Shown here: positions 1-6,673 of the stretch, piece by piece
Numbering within the stretch: the first letter of the stretch is position 1
How the letters are laid out: the number at the start of each line of letters is the position of its first letter
Source: DAISLF01 sp964517345
GTDB taxonomy: Bacteria; Patescibacteriota; Gracilibacteria; Peribacterales; Peribacteraceae
NCBI GenBank assembly: GCA_964517345.1
Contig: CAZFBZ010000024.1
Location: forward strand, 1-20,782
Direction of reading: 5' to 3'
Length of the DNA stretch: 20,782 bases
The notes under the pieces: generated by a model
Database searches by the model: none
The model's input: the letters and a program-made list of their open reading frames with translations, nothing else
What the model was told of the DNA's origin: nothing
Program-made: the position numbers and the translations under genes

Positions 1-984
1 CCCGCCGTCATCGCACGTCTCGCCCCAGGCGATAATCCCGTCCCCGCAGGCGATGGCGCACTGGCTCGGGGCTCCGGAGCACAGGTACCCCGTCTCCACG
101 GTGCAGGTCGCGGAGCAGCCGTCGCCGGGGGTCAGGTCGCCGTCGTCGCAGGATTCGGGAGCGAGGAGGATGCCGTCCCCGCAGCCCGAACGGGGCGGAA
201 GAGCGGGCAGAGCCCGGGGCGCATCACCGTAGGACGGAGCCTCATGGCGCGTGCGAGGCCGGTAGGAGGACACGGACGCGGCGACAGGCACCTCTTCCTC
301 TGCCGTGACGACCGGCTCCGGAACCTCGACTGCTTCGACTGAAGAGGAGGACGATGCGGCCGTCTGGGACGACGCAGTTCCGTCATCGGTCACGCCATCG
401 GTCTCAAGACTCAACACATGGCAGACACTCGGCGTGCCCTCGCACACGTAGCGCGGCTCCAGTTTGCAGAACGCCGTGCAGCCGTCGCCATCCTTGTTGG
501 CCCCGTCGTCGCAGTACTCGCCCTGTTCCGGGACGCCGTTGCCACAGAGCGTACCTTCCAGTCCGCACATGCTCGGCCCGCCGCCACGGCAGGAATACCC
601 CAGCTCCACGGTGCAGAGGCGGCTGCAGCCGTCGCCGTTGTAGGTGTTGGCGTCATCGCACTGTTCGGGCTGCTGGAGCAGGCCGTCGCCGCAGGTCTTC
701 GAAAACGAGCGCATGCAGACGCTCGGCTCGCCGCTGCACGCGTAGTGCTCTTCCACCATGCAACCGGTGCAGCCGTCGCCGATCAGCACATTGCCGTCAT
801 CGCAGATCTCGGCCTCTTCAATGAGCCCGTTCCCGCAAACCGCATCCGAAGCGGCGGGATGGAGCGAGGCTTGCGTGCCGGACGGCACCGGACCGAAGAA
901 CGGCATCGCGAAATACACCGGAACCGCGAGCAGGGCGAAGGCCGCAAGAATGAAGCCGGAGAGCCGCAGAACGCGCAAAATCAA
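1..984 (-). CDS. DUF4215 Cys-rich repeat surface protein (C-terminus truncated by window edge)
   Basis: The reading frame is open from a TTG at 984 to the window edge (328 codons, no stop), so the C-terminus is missing. Residues 1-30 form a basic start followed by a hydrophobic stretch, consistent with a signal peptide or anchor. Five DUF4215-type units follow (about residues 50-90, 98-140, 147-188, 268-309 and 313 onward). Each has the family pattern C-G-D/N-G, then C-D-D, then G-D-G-C, C-x-V-E and a final C. A Ser/Glu/Pro-rich linker (about 200-265) separates units 3 and 4. DUF4215 units occur in large extracellular proteins, so a secreted or cell-surface role is likely; the ligand is unknown. 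The TTG start is supported by a -10 element 7 nt upstream; a second TTG at 978 is possible. Frames antisense to this gene are shadows. Confidence 0.85.
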   Translation of the reverse strand, partial: MILRVLRLSGFILAAFALLAVPVYFAMPFFGPVPSGTQASLHPAASDAVCGNGLIEEAEICDDGNVLIGDGCTGCMVEEHYACSGEPSVCMRSFSKTCGDGLLQQPEQCDDANTYNGDGCSRLCTVELGYSCRGGGPSMCGLEGTLCGNGVPEQGEYCDDGANKDGDGCTAFCKLEPRYVCEGTPSVCHVLSLETDGVTDDGTASSQTAASSSSSVEAVEVPEPVVTAEEEVPVAASVSSYRPRTRHEAPSYGDAPRALPALPPRSGCGDGILLAPESCDDGDLTPGDGCSATCTVETGYLCSGAPSQCAIACGDGIIAWGETCDDGG

Positions 985-991
985 TCTGGAG

Positions 992-1000
992 ATTGTAGCA
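992..1000 (-). promoter_or_regulatory. Extended -10 promoter for the DUF4215 gene
   Basis: On the minus strand TGC-TACAAT occupies 1000 to 992, with a T5 tract four bases upstream. A TTGTGA 17 bp further upstream is a weak -35. The TTG start codon lies 7 nt after the hexamer, so the transcript would be almost leaderless. The call rests on the sequence pattern only. Confidence 0.55.
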
Positions 1001-1051
1001 CAAAAACCACAGCATCACAACGCAGGTCAACGCTTAACATGTCATCCGTTC

Positions 1052-1080
1052 TTGCCGGGGGACGGCAAAAACCGTTAGTG
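1052..1080 (+). promoter_or_regulatory. Weak candidate promoter for the DoxX-like gene
   Basis: TTGCCG (1052-1057) and TTAGTG (1075-1080) are separated by 17 bp and lie 29 nt before the ATG at 1110. The -10 hexamer is a poor match to consensus. This 125-bp divergent intergenic region otherwise holds only the promoter of the DUF4215 gene on the other strand. Confidence 0.3.
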
Positions 1081-1109
1081 TGCGAAATGCGTTTCCTCCC
1101 CCTCCTCCT

Positions 1110-1514
1110 ATGATGTTGTCCCTTCGCAAACACGAAGACTGGGCTCTGCTCATTCTGCGTGTCGTCATCGCCGCGATTTTCTTCGCGCACGGCTCCATGA
1201 AATGGCCGATGCTCATGGGCCCCGCGCCCGAGGGCATGCCCGGCAGCATGCTGCTGCTCTTCAAGATCCTCGCCGTCGTCGAGCCGCTGGGCGGACTCGC
1301 GCTCCTTCTGGGTGTGCTGACTCAGGCTGCTGCCGCGGGTATCGGCATCATCATGATCGGCGCCATCTGGATGAAGATCACCGCAATGCAGATGACATTC
1401 GCCGCAGCGGGCGGCTGGGAATTCGACCTGTTGATCCTCGCCTGCATGATCCTGCTCGTCGTCCGCGGCGGGGGGGCGCTCTCGATGGACAGCGCACTCT
1501 GCAAGAAAGCCTGA
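1110..1514 (+). CDS. DoxX-family integral membrane protein
   Basis: The product is about 134 residues with four hydrophobic segments, the size and layout of DoxX-family proteins. Early in the protein an Arg-rich stretch is followed by a helix and a short F-A-H-G-S-x-K-W motif, typical of the DoxX N-terminus. A G-G-L-A-L-L-L-G-x-L-T motif in the second helix region also fits. DoxX proteins are small four-helix membrane proteins, some of them linked to quinol oxidation or redox stress; the role here is not determined. The frame also opens at a GTG at 1080, but that would add a Pro-rich segment before the ATG-ATG pair (1110 and 1113), so I place the start at the ATGs. It is divergent from the DUF4215 gene and convergent with the small peptide gene. 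Confidence 0.8.
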   Translation: MMLSLRKHEDWALLILRVVIAAIFFAHGSMKWPMLMGPAPEGMPGSMLLLFKILAVVEPLGGLALLLGVLTQAAAAGIGIIMIGAIWMKITAMQMTFAAAGGWEFDLLILACMILLVVRGGGALSMDSALCKKA

Positions 1515-1530
1515 CCGCATCTTCCGTCGC

Positions 1531-1565
1531 AAAAAAGCCAATACCGGACGCGTGTCCGGTATTGG
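1531..1565 (-). terminator. Strong rho-independent terminator, minus strand
   Basis: A perfect 12-bp inverted repeat (1538-1549 with 1554-1565, loop GCGT) is followed on the minus strand by one C and six T (1536-1531). This is a textbook intrinsic terminator for a minus-strand transcript. On the plus strand the stem is followed by ATGTGAC with no T-run, so it is not a canonical terminator for the DoxX-like gene. The only minus-strand gene it could serve is the 26-residue peptide gene ending at 1583. Confidence 0.9.
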
Positions 1566-1582
1566 ATGTGACGCGCAGAGCC

Positions 1583-1663
1583 TCAACCGAAGATGAAATA
1601 GAGGAAGCCCCAGCCGCCACCCAGCACCATGGCGATCACGATCGCGATGAGAAGTTTACGCAT
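1583..1663 (-). CDS. 26-residue single-pass membrane peptide
   Basis: An ATG at 1663 opens a 26-codon frame ending in TGA at 1583. The peptide starts M-R-K, followed by a long hydrophobic run with G-G-G-W-G and an aromatic end (F-L-Y-F-I-F-G). This is the profile of a one-helix membrane peptide with its N-terminus in the cytoplasm by the positive-inside rule. The frame can be extended upstream, but the extension would run into uppP and its composition is not protein-like. The main support is the strong minus-strand terminator 17 nt after the stop, which has no other gene to serve. I found no clear promoter or ribosome binding site. I do not recognise a family. It could be a membrane microprotein, a leader peptide or a type I toxin-like peptide; the sequence does not decide. 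Confidence 0.55.
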   Translation of the reverse strand: MRKLLIAIVIAMVLGGGWGFLYFIFG

Positions 1664-1784
1664 AAGGTGAGAGGGAAAATGCGGACGGTTGTCCGTGGTT
1701 AGGAGACGGATGAGCTGCCACACTCTGTCTGGATCCTGGCTTTTGGATCTGTGCGGCAGGCTGATTGTGTGATTGACTGGGCGC

Positions 1785-2558
1785 GTGCAGGCGCTGCATG
1801 CGATCATCCTCGGCATCGTGGAAGGGGCGACGGAGTTCCTGCCCGTTTCGTCGACGGCGCATCTCATTATCAGCTCGCGCCTGCTGGGCCTCGCGCAGTC
1901 GGAGTTTGTGAAGAGCTTCGAGATCGCCATCCAGCTCGGCGCGATCCTCGCCGTCGTCGTACTCTACCGACAATCCTTCCTGCGCGACCGCGGGACGCTG
2001 CTGCGCATCATCGCAGCGCTCATCCCGACGGCGATCGTCGGATTCCTCCTGCACAAAGTCATCAAAGAGGTCCTCTTTGAGAGCCTGCCCGTGATCCTCT
2101 GGTCGCTCGTCATCGGCGGCGTGGTAATCATCGCCTTCGAACTGCTCCATAAGGAGAAGACCGACGCCGCGACGGACATCGGCACGATCCCCTACCCCAA
2201 GGCCATCGCCATCGGCATCGCGCAGTCGCTCGCGGTCGTTCCGGGCGTGTCGCGCGCTGCGGCAACGGTGCTCGGAGGCGAGGCGCTGGGCCTGAGCCGC
2301 CGGGCCGCGGTGGACTTTTCGTTCCTGCTCGCTGTCCCGACGATGCTCGCAGCGACGGTGCTCGATCTGAGCCAGGCTCCCGTCCGCTTCACCCAGAGCG
2401 AGTACGGCCTGCTGGCGATCGGCTTCGTCGTGTCGTTCCTGGTCGCGCTCGTCACCGTGCGGTGGCTGACCGGCTTCATCAAGCGCCACTCGTTTGCGCC
2501 GTTCGGCGTGTACCGCATCGCCCTGGCATTGGTGGTCTGGATAGCGCTCCTCCCCTGA
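1785..2558 (+). CDS. uppP: Undecaprenyl-diphosphatase UppP (BacA family)
   Basis: UppP dephosphorylates undecaprenyl diphosphate at the membrane, recycling the lipid carrier for peptidoglycan and other surface polymers. The N-terminus carries the family signature E-G-A-T-E-F-L-P-V-S-S-T-A-H, and the E-I-A-I-Q-L-G-A-I segment follows. The second signature is P-G-V-S-R-A-A-A-T, where the usual S-R-S has Ala in place of the second Ser; the catalytic Glu and Arg positions are retained. Several hydrophobic helices and a length of 257 residues fit the family. I chose the GTG at 1785 because family members begin a few residues before the A-I-I-L-G-I-V-E-G motif; a TTG at 1773 is the alternative. There is no Shine-Dalgarno sequence. 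The gene lies 29 nt before a GT2 glycosyltransferase, consistent with shared work on surface glycans. Confidence 0.95.
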   Translation: MQALHAIILGIVEGATEFLPVSSTAHLIISSRLLGLAQSEFVKSFEIAIQLGAILAVVVLYRQSFLRDRGTLLRIIAALIPTAIVGFLLHKVIKEVLFESLPVILWSLVIGGVVIIAFELLHKEKTDAATDIGTIPYPKAIAIGIAQSLAVVPGVSRAAATVLGGEALGLSRRAAVDFSFLLAVPTMLAATVLDLSQAPVRFTQSEYGLLAIGFVVSFLVALVTVRWLTGFIKRHSFAPFGVYRIALALVVWIALLP

Positions 2559-2568
2559 GGGCACGCTC

Positions 2569-2577
2569 TGCTATCCT
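2569..2577 (+). promoter_or_regulatory. Extended -10 element before the GT2 gene
   Basis: TGC-TATCCT (2569-2577) lies between uppP and the glycosyltransferase gene, 10 nt before its GTG start. There is no clear -35. It may give the GT2 gene its own short-leader transcript in addition to readthrough from uppP. Confidence 0.4.
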
Positions 2578-2587
2578 CGGACGGCCC

Positions 2588-3412
2588 GTGAAACAGCCGC
2601 TCGTCACCGCCATCGTGCTCAATTTCCGCAGCCCGCGAGACACCGCCGCCTGCGCCGAAATGCTGCAACGCCAGACCATCGCCGCGCAGACCGAGATCCT
2701 GGTGGTGGATAACTGCTCAGCGGATGAATCCGTCGGTTTTCTGCGGAACCGCTTCCGCGAGGCCAAAGACATCCGCATCGTCGAGACATCCGGAAACCTG
2801 GGCTACGGACGCGGCAACGACTACGCCATCGCCTCCGCGCGCGGAACATTCATCATGGTCATCAATCCCGATAACGGCCTGGAGCCGGACGGCCTGGAAC
2901 GCATGGTCGCCGCGATGGAGGCCGATCCCGGCATCGGCATCCTGGCCCCGCAGCTGGTGCAGGAAGACGGCAGCATCCGCGATTCGTTCCGCAGCTTCCC
3001 GACCCTGCTGGATATCATCATCAAGCGGACGCCGCTGCGGCAATTCTTCCCCGAACGCGTGGAGCGCTACACCCGGCACGAGGCCAGTCACCAGACCGTT
3101 CAGGACGTCGACTGGATCGCCGGCGCATGCTTCCTGATGCGCCGCTCTTTCTATAATGAACTCGGAGGCTTCGATCCCCGCTTCTTCCTCTTCTTTGAGG
3201 ATACCGATCTCTGCCGCCGCTGCTGGGAGGCCGGGAAGCGCGTCGTCTACTATCCCACCGTCCACGCCACGGACCGCCGCAGACGCCTGAGCGATGGGGG
3301 GTTTATGGCCCTGTTCACGAAGAAAACCGCCCGTATCCACCTGATGAGCGCCTTCAAGTACTTCTGGAAGTGGCGCGGACGGGGTTTGCCGCGTCTCCGG
3401 ACCGCAGCCTGA
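2588..3412 (+). CDS. GT2 family glycosyltransferase (WbbL/rhamnosyltransferase-like)
   Basis: The product is a 274-residue GT-A fold glycosyltransferase, expected at the cytoplasmic face of the membrane, moving a sugar from a nucleotide donor to a lipid-linked or glycan acceptor. Visible hallmarks in order are the first strand T-A-I-V-L-N-F, the V-V-D-N-C-S-A-D-E nucleotide-binding segment, G-N-L-G-Y-G-R-G-N-D, the metal-site strand I-N-P-D-N, a W-I-A-G-A-C-F-L-M-R-R motif, and the acceptor-site F-F-E-D-T-D-L-C-R-R followed by G-K-R-V-V-Y-Y-P. These are standard for the subfamily containing WbbL and other rhamnosyltransferases, but the donor sugar cannot be read from sequence. The start is GTG at 2588, where the first beta strand begins six residues in. 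A longer frame opening at 2462 overlaps the end of uppP and is rejected. Confidence 0.92.
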   Translation: MKQPLVTAIVLNFRSPRDTAACAEMLQRQTIAAQTEILVVDNCSADESVGFLRNRFREAKDIRIVETSGNLGYGRGNDYAIASARGTFIMVINPDNGLEPDGLERMVAAMEADPGIGILAPQLVQEDGSIRDSFRSFPTLLDIIIKRTPLRQFFPERVERYTRHEASHQTVQDVDWIAGACFLMRRSFYNELGGFDPRFFLFFEDTDLCRRCWEAGKRVVYYPTVHATDRRRRLSDGGFMALFTKKTARIHLMSAFKYFWKWRGRGLPRLRTAA

Positions 3413-3439
3413 TGCGGTCTTTCGGGGCGTAAGGTCGTA

Positions 3440-3468
3440 TTGACCGTCCCGATGTCTTCCCTTACCCT
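3440..3468 (+). promoter_or_regulatory. Promoter of the bL25 gene
   Basis: TTGACC (3440-3445) and TACCCT (3463-3468) are separated by exactly 17 bp and lie 9 nt before the ATG at 3478. This is the best -35/-10 pair in the window. The mRNA leader would be only about 2-3 nt. Confidence 0.65.
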
Positions 3469-3477
3469 AGGGCCTCC

Positions 3478-4176
3478 ATGGACATGATCACCCTCAAAGC
3501 GACGGCCCGCGACACCAAGCAGAAGCCCGGCAAGATGCGCCGCGGCGGAAGCGTCCCCTGTGTCGTCTACGGCACGATGAAGGACAACCTGCACATCCAG
3601 TGCGACGAGATCGCGCTGCACAAGGCGTTCGTCCAGGCCGGAGAGAGCACGCTCGTGGAGCTGGACGTCGAGGGCAAGAAGGTGCCCGTTCTCTTCAAGG
3701 ATATCGATTTCGACCCCGTCACGGACCGTGAGATCCACGCCGACTTCTACGCCGTGGACATGAAGAAGGAGATCGAGACGCTCGTCCCGGTCCACTTCGA
3801 TGGTGAGGCCCCGGCTGTGAAGGAACTCGGCGGCGTGTTCGTCGTCATCACCCTGAATGTCCGCGTCCGCTGTCTGCCGGCCGACCTGCCGCACAACATC
3901 ACCGTCGACGTCAGCAAGCTGGCTGCGTTCCACGATTCCGTCTCCATCAAGGACCTCACGGCGCCCAAGGGCGTGAAGATCATGGATGACGCCGCAACGA
4001 TGCTTGCGACCATCCAGGAACCCCGCAAAGAAGAGGTCGTCGAGGCCCCGGTCGCCGCTGTGGCTGCCGACGGCACCGCCGTTCCCGCCGCCGATGGCGC
4101 CGCGCCCGCCGAGGGTGCCGCTGCCGCGGACGGCAAGGCTCCGGCCGCCGACGCCAAGGCTCCCGCCAAGAAGTAA
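3478..4176 (+). CDS. rplY: 50S ribosomal protein bL25, CTC/TL5 form
   Basis: bL25 binds 5S rRNA in the large ribosomal subunit. The N-terminal L25 domain (about residues 1-95) begins with the typical pattern of an early K/R-rich stretch, then G-G-S-V-P-C-V-V-Y-G. The second beta-rich CTC domain (about 96-185) has the family motifs P-V-H-F-D-G-E-A and G-V-K-I-M-D-D, with a D-L-P-H-N-I segment between them. Residues from about 186 form an Ala/Pro-rich acidic tail ending in Lys, as is common in the long CTC form. The total is 232 residues. Translation may start at the ATG at 3478 or two codons later at 3484. It is a single-gene unit with its own promoter, convergent with the ligase/peptidase gene 43 nt away. 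I see no convincing terminator between them. Confidence 0.95.
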   Translation: MDMITLKATARDTKQKPGKMRRGGSVPCVVYGTMKDNLHIQCDEIALHKAFVQAGESTLVELDVEGKKVPVLFKDIDFDPVTDREIHADFYAVDMKKEIETLVPVHFDGEAPAVKELGGVFVVITLNVRVRCLPADLPHNITVDVSKLAAFHDSVSIKDLTAPKGVKIMDDAATMLATIQEPRKEEVVEAPVAAVAADGTAVPAADGAAPAEGAAAADGKAPAADAKAPAKK

Positions 4177-4219
4177 TCCGGATACCGGACCCGTCGTATC
4201 GCGGTTTTGTCGTGCACGC

Positions 4220-6655
4220 TTATTTCGTGTTCTTGTCCTTGGACTTCGATCGTGCTTTGGATTCGTCGCGCTTCCGGAGGAAGCCCGGGATGAGCTGCGG
4301 CGGCTTGAGGCCCTCCACCTGTTCGGCCAGTTCCAGATCTTCGAGCGCGACTTTGCCCAGATACAGGCGGCGCAGATCCCCGCCGCCCTCCACGAAGCGC
4401 TCGACCGCGAGTAATCCGCGATAATAGACGAGTCCTTTGGTGAAGCTGCCCGGCTCAGCCGTGTCTTGCAGCCCTCGCTTGAGCTCGATAGTCTTGGTGA
4501 GCGCTTTGGCCGGGCTGTATCCAAGCTCTTCCTCCAGATGGCGGCGCGTCTCGATGAATGAATGCTCCAGCGCATACGCGATGGCGAGCACGCCGCGCGC
4601 GGGGCCGTAGCGCTTCTCGTGGAATGCCGAGAGGACGCGATTCTGGTTGTAGATGGCCAGGCCCTCCTGTGTGTCGAGATAATTGGCGAACCCGCGCCGG
4701 AAGATGTCGAACGGCTGCTGGTCGCCGTTTTCGGCAGTGAGGATGTGTGTCTCGATCTCGTGGGCGATGAGCGATTCGATGTGTTCCGGCGAGAAGAACG
4801 CGCCTAGACGCACGTACATGCGCTTCCAGCCGACGGCGCAGTCGGCCACCATCGACTCGCGCACCGTGACCTGCCAGTCGTGGAGACTGTAGCGGGCCAG
4901 TGCCTCCTCGAATCTCTTCGCCGCGTCCTCGGCGGTGAGAAGATCCCCGGACGGACACGGAAGATCACACGCCGCGCGGGCGCGCAGGAAGGCGGTGGCG
5001 GACGAGAGCAGGTCGGTGCGGGGGGCGCCGAAGAGCGCATGCGACGCCTCGGTGAAAGCACGGGCGTCTCCGCGGGCGCGGAAGAGCGAAATACGCGTAA
5101 GCAGTTCGCGCTTCTTCTTCGCAAGCAGGCGTCCAAGCGGCGAATCATCGGTCTGAAGGGAGGCCAGGCGACGCTCCAGATCGGGCAATTCCTCCGGGAG
5201 GGACGGATACAGGAAGTACGGGCTGTATTCACGGTCCGCCTCCAAACGGGCGCGCTCCTCGGAGAGATTCACGGGCTTGAGGTACTTGAGCAACATCAGG
5301 TCTTCGTCCGCCTGCAGGAGGATCTTGTCCGTCGCGCGCAGGTCGACTTTGACGCGGTGATGGATGAGGCTGGTGCGGGGCTCGCGCGCGGGATCGATAT
5401 AAAAGCCTGCCAGGTCCCGCCGCCCGATGATGGCCCGCGCGGATGCAAACGACACCTCACCCGACCGCACAAGCGTCTGGATCTTGCGTCCGCCGAGCGT
5501 GAATTTGACGTGATACAGGCCCTCGTCCTCCGGATCGCCCTCGAACGGTTCGGCCCCTCCTTCAGCACGGAGTTTGCGCAGCAATTCGGGCGTGAAAACC
5601 GAGTACTCCGCTGCTGCAGGGTTGATGACGGCGGGCACTTCAACCGTCATCCCGCTGGAATGGACGAGGATGGTCTCACGGATGCCGAGAGTCGGGCGAT
5701 CGCCTTCTTTGGTGCTGCCCGCAGCGCGCTCCAGCTTCTCGCCGAAGAGATCCTGCGCCATGCGCACCCCCTTCTCGGGAGAACTGACGGAGAGGCCTTT
5801 CACGCGCTCCAGGCGCGCGCGCAGGGGCGCCAGGTTGGCTACCTGCACCATCAGACCAGCGCGCGCGTTAACTTCCAGCAGCACGGGCCCCTGCTGTTCG
5901 TCGACGGTCAGGTCGACCGCGAGGTAGCCGATATTGGTGATGTACTGGATGCGCGACGCGATCAGCAGCATTTCCTCCCAGTACGGGATCGGGATGCCTG
6001 CCGGATCGCCGCCGTGCGGAAGTTCTTTGAGCAGCGAGGAATACTGGAACGCATGTGTCGTCACGCCTTTGGCGATATCGATGCCGATGCCCAAGCCTCC
6101 CATATGCACGTTGGCTTTGCCCCTGCTGGCAACCGTAGGGACGCGGAGCATCGCCATGACGGGCACGAGGTTGAAGACCACGATACGCACGTCCGGCAGG
6201 CCCGCCGGACGGAACGGCGCGAAGCCCTCGTGCGAGACGAGGATGCGCTCGAAGAACGCAGTGTCGCTGAGACCATTCACGGAGAATTTTCCGTCAAGGA
6301 TGTCCTCGATGTGCTCGCGGAGGTTGCGCTCGCTGACCGGCGTCTTGCCTTGCTCCAGGAACTCGCCGTTGCGCCGGCCCTTGAGGATCAGGATGCCCTC
6401 GCCGCCATAGCCGTAATTTGGCTTCAGGACGCACTCATCGGGCAGGCTCGCGAAGTCGAACGTGCGCAGCTGCTGCCGGTCCTCGATGCGGGCGAAGATG
6501 CGCGCTGTCGGCACGCCGCGCGCTGAGAGAAATGCCTTGGTCTTGAGCTTGTTATCCGCGAACGCGACGGCTTTGCGCGGATTGTACGGGCGCAAATACA
6601 GGAGATTGCGCGCGTTCAGGCCGAGGATGCCGTGACGGAGGAGCGGGAAGGGCAC
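4220..6655 (-). CDS. ATP-grasp peptide ligase / RimB-like / DUF1704 metallopeptidase fusion
   Basis: The 811-residue product has three recognisable parts. Residues 1-290 are an ATP-grasp domain of the type related to RimK alpha-L-glutamate ligases: N-terminal motif L-G-L-N-A-R-N-L-L-Y and N-P-R-K-A-V, ATP-binding loop K-P-N-Y-G-Y-G-G-E-G (78-87), and Mg-binding E-V-N-A-R-A-G-L (261-268). Residues about 320-425 resemble the RimB-type retropepsin-like 'ATP-dependent zinc protease', ending in G-R-R-D-L-A-G-F-Y-I-D-P, but the expected catalytic D-T-G-A is replaced around N345. Residues about 440-790 form a DUF1704 domain, with zinc motif H-E-I-E-T-H (632-637) and Q-E-G-L-A (663-667). DUF1704 includes the eukaryotic MATCAP tyrosine carboxypeptidase. 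The likely role is ATP-driven attachment and removal of amino acids on a protein or peptide; the target is unknown. The start is GTG at 6655, 18 nt after the 7TM gene, in the same operon. Confidence 0.88.
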   Translation of the reverse strand: MPFPLLRHGILGLNARNLLYLRPYNPRKAVAFADNKLKTKAFLSARGVPTARIFARIEDRQQLRTFDFASLPDECVLKPNYGYGGEGILILKGRRNGEFLEQGKTPVSERNLREHIEDILDGKFSVNGLSDTAFFERILVSHEGFAPFRPAGLPDVRIVVFNLVPVMAMLRVPTVASRGKANVHMGGLGIGIDIAKGVTTHAFQYSSLLKELPHGGDPAGIPIPYWEEMLLIASRIQYITNIGYLAVDLTVDEQQGPVLLEVNARAGLMVQVANLAPLRARLERVKGLSVSSPEKGVRMAQDLFGEKLERAAGSTKEGDRPTLGIRETILVHSSGMTVEVPAVINPAAAEYSVFTPELLRKLRAEGGAEPFEGDPEDEGLYHVKFTLGGRKIQTLVRSGEVSFASARAIIGRRDLAGFYIDPAREPRTSLIHHRVKVDLRATDKILLQADEDLMLLKYLKPVNLSEERARLEADREYSPYFLYPSLPEELPDLERRLASLQTDDSPLGRLLAKKKRELLTRISLFRARGDARAFTEASHALFGAPRTDLLSSATAFLRARAACDLPCPSGDLLTAEDAAKRFEEALARYSLHDWQVTVRESMVADCAVGWKRMYVRLGAFFSPEHIESLIAHEIETHILTAENGDQQPFDIFRRGFANYLDTQEGLAIYNQNRVLSAFHEKRYGPARGVLAIAYALEHSFIETRRHLEEELGYSPAKALTKTIELKRGLQDTAEPGSFTKGLVYYRGLLAVERFVEGGGDLRRLYLGKVALEDLELAEQVEGLKPPQLIPGFLRKRDESKARSKSKDKNTK

Positions 6656-6673
6656 GAGACGGGGATGAAGAAA

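Noticed and set aside
1682..1695. Short hairpin (5-bp stem, GGTT loop) between the small peptide gene and uppP
   Set aside because: Too short to claim as a terminator or operator.
1656..2564. 302-codon minus-strand frame antisense to uppP
   Set aside because: The uppP signatures are on the plus strand; the antisense product is Arg/Asp/Glu/His-rich noise.
4178..4190. TCCGG-ATA-CCGGA hairpin after bL25
   Set aside because: A five-base stem with no adjacent T-run on either strand; not a credible terminator.
3250..4575. 441-codon minus-strand frame spanning bL25 and the ends of its neighbours
   Set aside because: It crosses three real genes in shadow frames and has no motif.
4880..6526. 548-codon plus-strand frame antisense to the ligase/peptidase
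   Set aside because: A shadow of a gene whose ATP-grasp and zinc motifs are all in the minus-strand frame.
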